Positions 35,840 to 46,775 of a stretch of DNA of 64,000 bases are shown here, piece by piece (the stretch's first letter is position 1; each line of letters starts with the position of its first letter). Position numbers and translations under genes: made by a program. The notes under the pieces were generated by a model that saw only the letters and a list, made by a program, of their open reading frames with translations, was not told the DNA's origin and did not search any database. Source of the DNA: Polytrichum commune (lineage: Eukaryota; Streptophyta; Polytrichopsida; Polytrichales; Polytrichaceae); the NCBI GenBank assembly GCA_950295325.1, contig OX485804.1, positions 60,604,533-60,668,532 of the forward strand, in the 5' to 3' direction.

Positions 35840-36215
35840 TCTTAAATACTGTCTCGTTTCTTAGTCGGACTCCTAGATTTGATTGGTATGTGGTTTAGTG
35901 AAGATCAACGAGCAAACATCATCAAGACACATGCTTAAAAGAGATTGGACTATGACTTCAAATATTAATAACTACTCTACACTCAGTAGTGAACACAATT
36001 GGGAGGATCTATGCATCCAGTTAAGAAGTCAACAAACATGCACTTCCGATGACCATAACTAAATTGGGGGAAGTTCGATTTCAATCCAGTTTTTACATAC
36101 GTTTCATTGTAGATTTGCTAATACAATACAAGCTTTGTTGTGTAAATCTGATTGGTAGAAGGTGGAGAATGTGAAAAACGAGCCGAATAACACTCACATA
36201 TCTTAATGCACATGA
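35840..36215 (+). repeat. R-family repeat, R2 form
   Basis: GATTGGTATGTGGTTTAGTG, AAAGAGATTGGACTATGACT, AGTGAACACAATTGGGAGGA, CAACAAACATGCACTTCCGA and AGATTTGCTAATACAATACA. Closest relative is 21055-21400. Confidence 0.75.
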
Positions 36216-36235
36216 ATGGGGCCCGCCCCAATCCA

Positions 36236-37930
36236 TGTACAAAGTGGGCCTATAAACGAAAGCAATAAGTCAAGTGAAGTTGCTGTTTTTGCACACTGAC
36301 GCACAACTTCGTCGTGTCGCGCATCACATTGCAGCCGGTACACAAGAATCACAACGTCATCAACTCGCTTCTCCAATGCCATTCTCATCTGCCGCCTTCA
36401 ACTTAACTTATGGCTAACTCCAATGTTCATTGTTTCTTTGTTGCCAAGCTCAACTTACGAGAAGGAGGAGGAGGAGGAAGAAGAGGAAGGAACGGTTTTG
36501 AATTCAGTAGTAACCAGCATCACTCACGCTCAAAGCAACGGCAGTGTGTGCACCTAAACTTACAACTTCACCGATTGGAACGTCTCGGTACAGCATTTCG
36601 GAGCTCCTTTACATCGACTGAAGTAATAAGTAGGTATGTATCTTTTAGTGTTATACTTTTGGGTCTTTCAACTCATCTTCGTCGACTCGAGACTGCTTGA
36701 CTTCCGAATTTGAAAGAATTTAGCATCCTTATCTCCGGGTTAGCTTGTCTTTCTTGTCCACAACGAGCGCAGCGTTGGGAGCTGCTTTGCATCGAGTGAA
36801 GTAGATGTGTATGTGTTATTGTTGGGTTGCACTTGTAAACTCGGTCTTTGAATCCATCTTCTTCAAACCGGACTGCTTGAATTTCGAATTTGAAGGAAAT
36901 CATCCTTATGCCAGGTCAGTGGACTTGATTTCCAGAGCTTGTCTCTCTTGTCCACAATTAGCGCAACTTTGTCATATCTCGAATTACATTGCATCCGGCA
37001 TAGAATCACACCGTCATTTGGCTTCCACAAATCACCGCTTGAATCACATTCTCATTTCGTGCTCAGGACTATCATGTCCCCATCACGTCCTTTCTTCTCC
37101 GGTATCAGGTTCTGACATTGCCAGTATAAATATAAAGCAGCAGTGTATAGGTGTCTAAGTTTCTCGGAGCTAATTTGTCAATTGAAGTAGGTGCGTAGTA
37201 TTGGTGGTAGATTGCACTTGTAGTTCTGGTTTGCAAAAAACTCCGCACCGCAGTCTCAAAGTTTTTGAAGCCATACTCTCAGAGTGCAAATGGCTTGAAT
37301 CTTGGAATTAGGAGGAGCGCATAGTCCTTCTGGTGAATTAGTCGACATAGAGGCTGGCTACAAGTTGTAGATCTGTTGGGAGCAAGTCTAGTACTAAACA
37401 ATTGGATGCAATTTTGAGGAGAATTGCGGTGCTATCCTATATTTGTGAAGGGGGAGGCAGGGTTAGCAATTAGCATTTCATTTTCTGTCCACATTTTTGG
37501 AGCTGCTAATCTACCGCAATTGGCGGATTGGTCCGATTAGGTTGCTCTTTGGGAAAATCATCCACAGGAGAGTCCAAAAGTTTTGGCAGCATCTTTGTAT
37601 GCATTTTGGAGTGCTCGGTTTTCAAATTGGAAGCCAGAATTCCTCTTAGGGTTAGTCTACATAGAAGCTGAGTAAAATTTGCCATCCTGTTAAGAGCAAC
37701 TGTGCTATCAGCTTGATGCAATTTTGAGGAGAATTTCTGTTGCATTCGATGTCTGTCCAGTTTGTTGGTGCTGCCAAGTGAAGTAAATATTGGTCTTATG
37801 AGGTCACACTGACAGTGTTCTTTAACAAAATTCTCCATAGGAGAGTCCAAAACATTTAACAGCATCTTTGTTTGAATTTTGGATTGCTTAATTTTCACAT
37901 TGGAAGACAGGAATCCTTCTAGAAATAGTG
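36236..37930 (+). repeat. Degenerate repeat array upstream of the NMT1/THI5-like gene
   Basis: A module with GACTGCTTGA.TTCGAATTTGAA, CTTGTC..TCTTGTCCACAA and ATTACATTGCA.CCGG recurs through 36236-37080. A second module (AGGAGAGTCCAAAA, GCAGCATCTTTGT, GATGCAATTTTGAGGAGAAT) recurs through 37280-37930. Landmark spacing varies from about 180 to 420 bp. The array ends about 140 bp before the start codon. Frames inside, such as 36410-36700 and 37506-37898 (-), look like chance readings. Confidence 0.65.
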
Positions 37931-38069
37931 GACCTAGCCCTCGAGGGGATTCTTCCCGTTTTGGCTACTCGAAACTTGATTCGAATTCAAGTAATAGGTT
38001 TTTGCGGATGCATATTGAAGTTTTTTCTGATGTACCAGTTTTTGTGTGTGCTTGAAGTGAGGAGTGGCT

Positions 38070-41006
38070 ATGGCGAAGCCTCTGCAAGAGATTACGGTGG
38101 CACTTGACTGGACACCCAATACAAACCATGTTGGATTCTACGCAGCAAGAGCTCTCGGAAAGTACAGGCAGTTTGGATTGTCTGTGAAGTTCATCAGTCC
38201 CCATTCTGACAACTACCAGACCACACCAGCTTCAAAAGTGGCAGCCAAAGATGCCAGTGAGCTGATGATTTACCTCTGCTTCTTTTCTTTGTTCCAAGTA
38301 GTGAGGAATTCATAAAAACCTTAATACATGGGTTTAAACCATATGATATTATGGGTAATTTGGATAATGTCCAATCTGCCATTACCATGAGACAACTGTT
38401 AGCTTTATTTCTAGCATGTCGTAATACATTCAAAGGATCTATGATTTGAAAGAGGGCTAAATCAAGAAAAATTTATGATATTAGTTTGTGTCAAGGTCTA
38501 GGGGCTCCTGTGATTTCTGTATTCATAGGAGGTGCTTGTATACCTGTTCAAATGACTTGCCAACATTTGGCTATTTGTTTTCTAATTCATTCTAGTTTGT
38601 GATTGCCTTGCATTGAGTATGTAACTCTGAAAGCTTTGAATTAACTCTCTTTCTCCTGATACATATTTCATGGTTTTATGGTATGCTGCTTACCTTCATT
38701 TGTAAGTATTTCTTGAATGTCGATACTGCACTCTGTGCCTTACGTTTTCCTATTTGAGTCTGCAGCTTTTGGCTTGGGGCCCTCAGAAACACTTTTCAGC
38801 TACAACTCTGATACCACTAAACCGAACCTCATTGCAGTTGCAACAACCCTGCAGGAGGATTTGAGTTCCATTGGTAAGATGACATCTCTTAACCTCCAAG
38901 AATCGGGAACATTTATCAGCCTTTTATTAGTTGATCTTTGTTTATGAATTGAGAGAGTAACCTAAGCTAGTGTTTCAAGAATCCATGATGGCTTGAATTT
39001 CATTTCATCTGCTCTGCAGCAACTCTCAAGAGCAGTGGCATTGAGCGACCAAAGAAGCTGGATGGGAAAAAGTATGCATCCTACGGGGCACGATACGAAG
39101 GCCGCATAGTGCAAAAAATGATACAAAATGATGGGGGCAAGGGAGACTTTGAGGAGGTTGCTCCTGAGAAACTGGGCATTTGGAGCACCTTGTTGGAAGG
39201 TAAAGCGGACGCAACGTGGGTGTTCAGTGGGTGGGAGGGTTGTGCTGCGGCCCTTGCTGGCGTTGAGCTCCATGAGTTCAAGCTATCTCAATATGGGTAT
39301 AATTATTCAAGCTTTCTTATACTTTCTTTTTCCCTCTTTCTTATCTGTGCATTTTGTGTACATTTACATCTTAAGTGTACCAAGAGTTCAAGCTAACTCA
39401 TTATGGGTATCTCACTACCAAAGCTTTCTCGTCCTTCCTCCTTTCCTCTTCTTTTGTGTGTGTTTAGTGTACATTTACATCTTATGTGTATCAAATGTTG
39501 AAGCTATCTCACTATGGGTATCTATCAGAGCTTTCTCATTCTTTCTACTTCTTTCTTGTTTGTGCATCTTTGTGCACATTCACATCTTATGTGTATCAAG
39601 TGCTTAAGCTATCTCACGATGGGCCTCTACCAAAGCTTTCTCAATCTTCTACTTCTCTCTTTCTTTTTGTATGAATTTTGTGTACATTTGCATCTTGTGT
39701 ACATTTACATCTTGTATCAAGTGTTCAAGCTATCTCACTATAGGTATCTACTGAACCTTTCTTATTCTTTCTACCTCCCTCTGAATCCTTTGTGTGCATT
39801 TACGTGTTTTGTGTATCAAGAGTCTTATATCTCTGTTGACATGGTGCAGGATACCGTATGGGTACAGTCCAGTGCTCTTCTGCCATCCGGAGACCCTCGA
39901 GTAATTCACAACCTGCCTAATTCATCTCTTACGCTGTACTGCTCCTGTTGGTTATACTGAATGAGCACTTGAAGATCATATTCAGTCTGTTTGCTCATCT
40001 AACCTTTGCCCTTTTTGTTCTTGAGCAGTTCATCTTTTGATACTGTCATGATGTTTTTACGTGCAACGGACCAAGGATTCTCATGGGCAGTGCGCCAATC
40101 AAGCTTGGACGTGACCCAATTGTTCATGGTAAGCAATCTCTCCATTTTTAGGTGATGTATTTTGTTTCCACACTGCATCAAATCTGATGGTATGAGAAAT
40201 CTCTTGCATGGACTGACAATAGAGTTATGCGTAAGTTTCCTTAAAAGAGGGATGAAACCATGGGTTTAATCCTTCTTTGAGAGAATTTTCTATTAAGAGC
40301 TATTAGCTTGTCATGTGTTGGAGCCTATTAAATAAGATGGGTGAAACTCCTTGGACCTCCTCTTGCCATCAAAAAAACTGAGACAACTTTAGGATCTAAA
40401 ATAGGGTTTGCCATTGGATCCCCCATCCTAAATCCTGGATCAGACTATGCAAGGCTAGCTTGGCCCACCCATCCTGGTATGACAAGATAGAAATCTGGGC
40501 TTCAATAGCCTGACATCACTCTTTGAGCATGTTAGTTTTAGCTCTAAGAAAACTTGAGTGACTTCATGGATACACTCTTAAACTCATGTTTTAGATGACT
40601 TAATGGGCTTTTGATCCCAAGACTTTACACATAACTCTAGTGTCTCTAACCTCTGCAGAAGGAAGTACAAGATGAACATCCTGACTTGCCGGAGTCTTCT
40701 TTTGGCCGCGAATTGGTCCTGGAGTCTCTCAATTTCATCAAAAAGCATTTCCTCCGGGACGATGGTCACTGGGGAGCAATGGACTGCAAAGTGTGGGAGG
40801 CTTTTTACAAATGGCTACAAGAGGAAGGCTTGCTCACCACTCACAAACAATCTCGCTTTCCCATCCCTGGTGTCAGTGTTTCACTTGATGAACTTCGGAA
40901 GGGCAATGTCGGCTCCTCCTTACCTCATGACCACATCCAGCTTGAACAAATCTTTACGAACAAGTGTCTTGAGCTTTCCTATAAACATGATGATGACACA
41001 CGATAA
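38070..41006 (+). CDS. NMT1/THI5-like (SsuA/ThiY-type fold) protein
   Basis: Six exons, 38070-38256, 38766-38873, 39020-39296, 39850-39900, 40029-40128 and 40659-41006, join in frame to 356 residues. All junctions are GT-AG. The N-terminus EITVALDWTPNTNHVGFYAA, then SPHSDNYQTTPASKV, KKYASYGARYEGRIVQKMI, LGIWSTLLEGKADATWVF and IPYGYSPVLFCHPETL are hallmarks of the NMT1/THI5-like family of pyrimidine-precursor binding or synthesis proteins. Yeast Thi5 makes the thiamine pyrimidine moiety and relies on a CCCFC-type Cys cluster. No such cluster is present here, so a ThiY-like ligand-binding role is at least as likely. No signal or transit peptide is obvious, suggesting cytosol. ATG at 38070 is chosen because the protein starts where family homology starts. 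A C-terminal segment (HWGAMDCKVWEAFYKWLQEE) extends past the binding fold. Confidence 0.88.
39276..39833 (+). repeat. Five tandem copies, about 110 bp, spanning an exon end and intron 3
   Basis: Copies start at 39276, 39386, 39497, 39602 and 39723 with GTTCAAGCTATCTCA.TATGG or close variants, and end in ACATTTACATCTT.TGTGTA and a TCAAG. Copy 1 begins inside exon 3 and contains the splice donor used at 39297; copies 2-5 lie in intron 3. Confidence 0.92.
40215..40650 (+). repeat. Intronic repeat shared with PHT4 intron 9
   Basis: Landmarks TTCTTTGAGAGAATTTTCTA, GATGGGTGAAACTC, CTTTAGGATCTAAAA, ATCCTAAATCCTGG, GTGACTT.ATG.ATA..CTC and CTCAAACTC occur in the same order at 60110-60945. There they are interrupted by MITE copy 2. 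This copy has no MITE. Confidence 0.72.
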
Positions 41007-41494
41007 TGTTTTTATGAATATGATTGGGCCACGATTTCGGAGAACAGCAGTTCACACCTGTCTGATTTGGTGAGAACTAAACATACATAACAAAGGACTG
41101 GAGGAATTTTGTGTGGGTATTTTGTAAAGTCCAAAGTATAGTCGGTATGCGGTGACCAGTTGTAGTAGATTATGGAAAGAATTTTTGCAAGTTATACTTT
41201 AGCATATGTGAATCTGAAGCTCAAATGCTTGAAAGTAGCAAGCAATTGTACAAAGTGAATTCCTGGTGGCAATGAACAATTAGACATACTTACTTTGTAA
41301 GGTTGGGACATAAGCTGCATATTGAGGGCACTTCCAACTCCACAAAAATGTTTATGGTCGTTGAATTGGAACGGGAATCGTCTCCTTCAATTAGCAATTG
41401 TGAATCATGCAAATTATCATTTCAAGTTCCAGAATCAGGGTTGATGCAAAGGTAGAAGAGGTCAAAATGAAGATTATCTTTTTGTTTGAACTAA

Positions 41495-41640
41495 CATATA
41501 GGCCCTCCCAATTGTGTTAACTGTTGAACCTAGAATGGTGTTGGAGCACATTGTCCAATCTCATTGTAACACGTGTCTTTTAGGTGTCCAGTCTTCACTA
41601 CAAGCCTTGCTATATACCACTCTAATATAGGTGTCCGATT
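41495..41640 (-). repeat. R-family head fragment
   Basis: GGCCCTCCCAATTGTGTTAA, TTGAACCTAGAATGG and TGGAGCACATTGTCCAATCT match the minus-oriented R head at 4085-4210. Confidence 0.6.
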
Positions 41641-41876
41641 AAGAAGAGTCACCACTGTAGGGAAAAACACCTTAGTGGGATACTAATACATCATCCACCT
41701 CCAAGAGTGTACTGATGAAATCCATACTGAGATGTTTTTTGTTCAACGATTGACTAGTACAATCTCGAGATCCTGAGAAATGCTACCGTTTAATGACACA
41801 AACTAATGTGCAGTTGGTTCATCTGACCTTTCGAATCGTGTAACCCTAACCCTGGTTGGAGCTTGACTGTTGAGAG

Positions 41877-44800
41877 ATGCCAACTTCCAGTGTGGATAAA
41901 CTTTCACAAGAATCAACTGCAATTGCTTTTTTTTCTTTTGTTCTGAAGCAGGTTCTTCTAAATTGCTACGATTGAGGAATACAGGTTCACAAACAAGAAT
42001 TTCACCCTCTGAGAGTAGAAAGAGGAAGAATTTTGTGACTATGAATACAGCTATGGAGGGCCTTTCTTTCACATCCATGTGGCCCCATGTGTCAACTTTG
42101 AACACAATATCGAGGTACCTGTGAATCATTTGTTGATAAATCATGAGGCCAAGTGTTGCCTTTTTCAACCTTGCAAGGAATCTCGTTGTGTTGTGGTTTT
42201 GTCTTGTCGGATCATGAGTTAAAAATTTCTTAAATGGATGTGTGTTTGGATTTACTTTGGCAGCTCCATAGCAGATCAGATAGAGAGCAATACATGTCCC
42301 ATCTGTTTTGAGCTTATGAAATCGCCAGACTTCTCCCCCATTCTTCTCTCTCCATGCGGACACACATTCTGTGCAAAGGTTTTGCTTCTCAACTTTTGGC
42401 TCTTACGAATTCTAGAGGCTTCAGAATTATCACGTGTTCAAATCAGTCTCATTGGGACTGTAAAGTTGCTGGCATATCGAGGAAATTCTTTACAGCAATT
42501 AGAGTTAACTGTGAAGTCACCAAAAGTGGGAACAAAATCCTCATGCTTGAAACCCTGTTTGCTCCTATCTGTAGGCTATGAGAGGCTACGAATTTCCCGT
42601 ATTTGCCAGTTCCTACACCCGTGTCAGTGACCTAAAATAAATTCAGCCATGAGATCCCATTTGCTCCTATTTGTAGGCTACAAAACTCTGAGAACTCTTT
42701 TGAGTTCATTTTGAGTTTGCATCTATGTGGAGAGTATACAAGTGGTGAAAGGAGCAGAAAATGCCTACATGAGACATGTGCATTTAGGTGACAAAGAAAA
42801 TGATAAGGATCTCAATCATATAAAGATGAAACATGTCAACACTTAAATCTCAAAGAGGTCCTCCAAAGTTTTTCGGTTACACTCAAAATGGAAGAATTCC
42901 ATTATAATTTTCCTACTTTCTCTGTTAATTTTTTATGCTTAACTCTATTATGTAGTATGGCTGTGACGAGAGTTCTACTCTTCATAATTGATGATGGAAA
43001 TTTCTGTGGGGATCCAATGAATGATGAAGATCAATATGGCATAATGAACACTTCATTTAAATTTTTTTGGTTGCAGTGTGTGGCAAGGCACACATCAGTT
43101 CACCAAAAGAAATTGCGGATTGGGCTCATTGGGCCGCCCCCCTGCCCTTATTGCCGGCAACCTGTCTCGTCCCAGACATTGAACCATTCCTTGCAAAAGA
43201 TGATCGCCAATGTCTTGTCGTTGCAACAAAAGCTGGAGCAAGTGGAAGCAGACAAAATCGGGTTTTGTGATAGCTACCAGCAAGCCCAAACACGCTTCCA
43301 AATCCTACAAAATGAACTGCAGAAATCCATCCGAAAGAAAGAAGTGAAAATTCTCTCTCCTCATCTTAGCCTAAGATAAATAAATGTATATTTCGAAACA
43401 AGCATGCGGATAATAAAACATAATCCTTACAGCAGTCCTGTAATGTTAGTCCTGAAGCTTGTAAACAATTTAGAAAAACCAGATTTAGGGCTGAAGTGCC
43501 CATAACATTACACAACTGAAAAGTTGTGATCCCCCGGGAGCTCACCATAAACTAATGCTCTACCAAGCTTCCATAAACTGACCATACTCCTAAGCTTCAC
43601 AGTCCTCATGGCAGTCTTGCAATGTTGTGAATTATATCCAATACATTGTAGAAAGAATGGTGTATATGTGTGTGAAGATAGACAATCCTGACCTTGCAGC
43701 ACCCAAGTCCGGCGTCCGGAAATTTTCCAAGAGTCCCAAAGATGAGCTACTCCCCATTGCACTCCCAGATACAGCACCTCCATGACGCATACAAGCAATC
43801 CTGCGTCTCGAAGCAAGTAAGGCTTATTGGGAGCTGCCATGACTAGAATGCATGACTTTAAAGCCCCTTCTCACTTACTTAAGCTTACCGATCTCCTCAT
43901 GTCACCCATCCATGAATCGATGCTTCAATCCTCTGGCATCAATCAATTCTCCACAACCTAACCCAATTAATCAACTGGGAAAACCCTATTTAATTGATTC
44001 TGACATGTTTATATAGTATCCTGCAGAGAATGGAGGCAGAGATTGCAGATGCTGATGACTCGCTGGATCACCTACATGCGAAGGAGAATGATATCAAACA
44101 AAGGATCCAATCGGTATGTCACAGGAATGATGTGAAGTATTTAATTTAGGATTCAACGATCACTCTCAGCACTTATCCTTACAGCCGCTTTACATGATGA
44201 GTCGCGACCAGTTTGGGTGTAAATCTTTGTGTGTGATTGGTTTGATCAACCAAATCAACTCTAATTTTTTTGCATGATGGAGTCAAGGCCATGCCCTGAA
44301 ATTCATATTCTAATGCACTTAAGACAAAATTTGACACAACCCGAGGGAAGAGAATTGGGTTGGACCAAAATGAAAATCCAATTTGCTTTCTTGGGGTTGT
44401 GTCAAAGCTTCCTCCTTTGATGGCTCAAGTCAATGCTTCATGTTAATTAGCTTCAAATTATGAAGGCCTTACTCCCTCATGTAAAACGGTCTTTAATAAA
44501 TGCAAGCTTGAAACTAGTAAGACCCATGTGAGTGGCACCTAAAACCACATAATGCCATCATCCCAACAAACACAGTCATTACGAAAGTAGTTGGTAGGTG
44601 TTGCTGATAAACTCAATCAAGGAATAGCAATTTCATGTGTGGCTAAGGCCTCTTGGGTTTGAACCCAGTCAACCCGAATCACCAACCACAACACAATTGA
44701 AACCGAGTGGCTTACTTAGCCCCAAGGTGTCCCTACCCCATCCACCTAGTCACCTTCTTCAAACCCCACATACACCATACATATGCACATGCGACAAGTG

Positions 44801-45801
44801 TCTTGTTTCCTTTGAATTTATGATTTCTTGTTTAAGATATAGAACCTACCCTTGACAGAAGACATTAGATTGCGGACGAGTGAGGCTCTTCATTCATGCT
44901 TGCTCTGCCACAAACTGGTGTTCATATCTATCTATTTTCAGGATCCACTTGGTAGATCATGAAATGTTGTATATACATTTATGACAAGGATAGACATGAA
45001 GGGTTTGTTCAATTTGTTGAGGAACTGTAAGATATGTCAACCCTCTTTCCAAATGCATATGTTTGTGTGTGTGAGCGTAACAAGAGGAAACTTCGGTGTC
45101 TTACGAAAATGAATGCAAACGCCCACTCATTTGTGCTGTTAGATTAGCTTGGAGAATCAGAAGGTGACTAAGGAGTTGATGGATGCACAAAATAATCGGA
45201 GTGTTTTAATGGGTTGCCGTGACGATCTGGTGTCCAAAATGGACCTCATCAAAGCCTCAATGTCAGCCCTTGAGCAGGTACGGCATGTGCATATTGCTCT
45301 CATACCTCTTGTTATCTTCAAGCTCCTTATGAAATCGATGACATACATACATATAGTGGGTCGTCAAATCGAACTAGTTAAAACAATCCCAGGGACGTGT
45401 CACGCGGTCACATGACCTGTCAAAATTCGAACAATTCTAGTTGTATGCTGAAATAGGAAGAAAGAGGAAAGAAAGAGGAAGCATAACTGATACCTTGCTC
45501 CTCTTCACGTGTGCGATGAAAATTCCAATTTTGATAGGGTCATGTGACTACGCAACGCGTCTCTCTAGTCGTTTTAACAAACTATACGGTTGGTTTAACA
45601 ATCCCCTATACATATATATATTCAATGACATCAAGCAACGGCAGGTAGAGAGTGGGGAATTGCTTTCCAAGAAAAGAAAACTGATTCAAGACATGTTAAC
45701 CCTACTCTCCTTTTCAAGTGGTTGTTGTGTCTTGTTGTAGTATCGAAGCAATGTATGTCCTTGAGCATTGCCTTGAATCTGTGGACCATCGTTATAAGTA
45801 A
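41877..45801 (+). CDS. C3HC4 RING-finger protein with coiled-coil tail
   Basis: Likely a soluble E3 ubiquitin ligase; substrate unknown. Proposed exons: 41877-41889, 41952-42114, 42264-42378, 43077-43343, 43700-43816, 44027-44113, 45143-45277, 45636-45694 and 45741-45801. They give 338 residues with phases that match throughout. The RING has C70, C73, C90, H92, C95, C98, C120 and C123 (CPICFELMKSP, CGHTFCAKCVARH, PPCPYCRQPV). The rest is charged and helical with coiled-coil character (LQQKLEQVEADKI, MEAEIADADDSLDHLHAKEN, NQKVTKELMDAQNNR). The tiny first exon is the least certain; ATG at 42041 inside the second exon is an alternative start. The last intron would be only 46 bp. The minus-strand frame 41803-42363 is a shadow. 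Confidence 0.75.
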
Positions 45802-46324
45802 CCTACTGTCTTCCATGAGTCAATTCTCATCTGTCAATGGTGGAATTCCTATAGGTGATACCTCACCTGTAAAGAGCTCAAAAGTGCTTGGGCGCGGACA
45901 CGTTCGTAATGTACATGATGGATTTACGCTCTAGTATTCTCTATAAACAGAGTTTGGTATATATGATGATGATGATGATGCTGTGAGGGCAGAATGAGTT
46001 TTGAGCAAGCAATATACCTACACACCTATATACGTTTCCCAACCATGTCAGGCGCGTGACAAGTATAGCATAATATTGTCACAAGGTGATCTGCTTCTTG
46101 GCGACTCGGCGGTGAAACGTTTGGCCACAGCTAAGTAAATTGGTGCCAATGTTTTGGGAGTAATTGTTGGCGGCAGCAACACATACACACGAACAATGCA
46201 TGCTAATTAGGTTGCAGGCTTGAGGATGTAATTCAGTTTCGTAGATGACTAAGCTTAGGCTGAACTTGACTGGATGGGAAACATGCTACTATACTACAAC
46301 ACTCCTGAACTCAAACAGTTGTGG

Positions 46325-46775
46325 ACTGCACCAAATACTGTATTTAGTATCACCGATTCTCTTTGTCTTGCTCAATACTAATTGTAAACCGCATGTGTAG
46401 TCACTATATTGTTCAGATCCATACCAATGTTATGTAAGACTGACAAAATTCCACGGAATATTCCCCACCTTTAGACGTGAGGTAGGGGAATATTCCACGG
46501 AATATTGTCAGTCCCACGTAACATTGTTGTGGATCTGAATAATGTTATGGTGTCGTTAACACTAATTGTAAACCTAGCATTATTTGTGGATTTTTTTTGT
46601 AAATCTTTTTGGTCATTAAAGATTTACAATGGTGTAAGTAATGCCACTTTTTAAGCGAATCTCATTCAAGTTTCAGTCATCCATGATAACATTTCATTAC
46701 AAAAATGTTACGATAGATAATATACCAAACTTTTTTCTTAAAACATAATTGGCATTTGGATGAACTAAAGTAAGT
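46325..46775 (+). repeat. Dispersed repeat, second copy, with hairpin insert
   Basis: Matches 12470-12745 (AATACTGTATTTAGTATCAC, CGCATGTGTAG, GATTTACAATG, CATCCATGATAACATTTCAT). It is interrupted after CATGTGTAGTCAC by the hairpin at 46408-46543. Confidence 0.65.
46408..46543. mobile_element. 136-bp hairpin insertion (MITE-like)
   Basis: Arms of about 60 bp: TTCAGATCC..A.CAATGTTA and AATATTCC.CGGAATATT on the left pair with their complements on the right (GGAATATTCCACGGAATATT, ACATTGTTGTGGATCTGAA). The loop is about TTTAGACGTGA. The related repeat at 12470 lacks it. Target-site duplication is unclear. Confidence 0.78.

Noticed and set aside
41803-42363. 186-codon minus-strand frame
   Set aside because: It overlaps two exons of the RING gene antisense and has no family likeness; the plus-strand exons have matching splice phases and a clear RING domain.
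43508-43840. 110-codon minus-strand frame
   Set aside because: It lies over the fifth RING-gene exon (43700-43816), which fits the plus-strand frame exactly with GT-AG borders.
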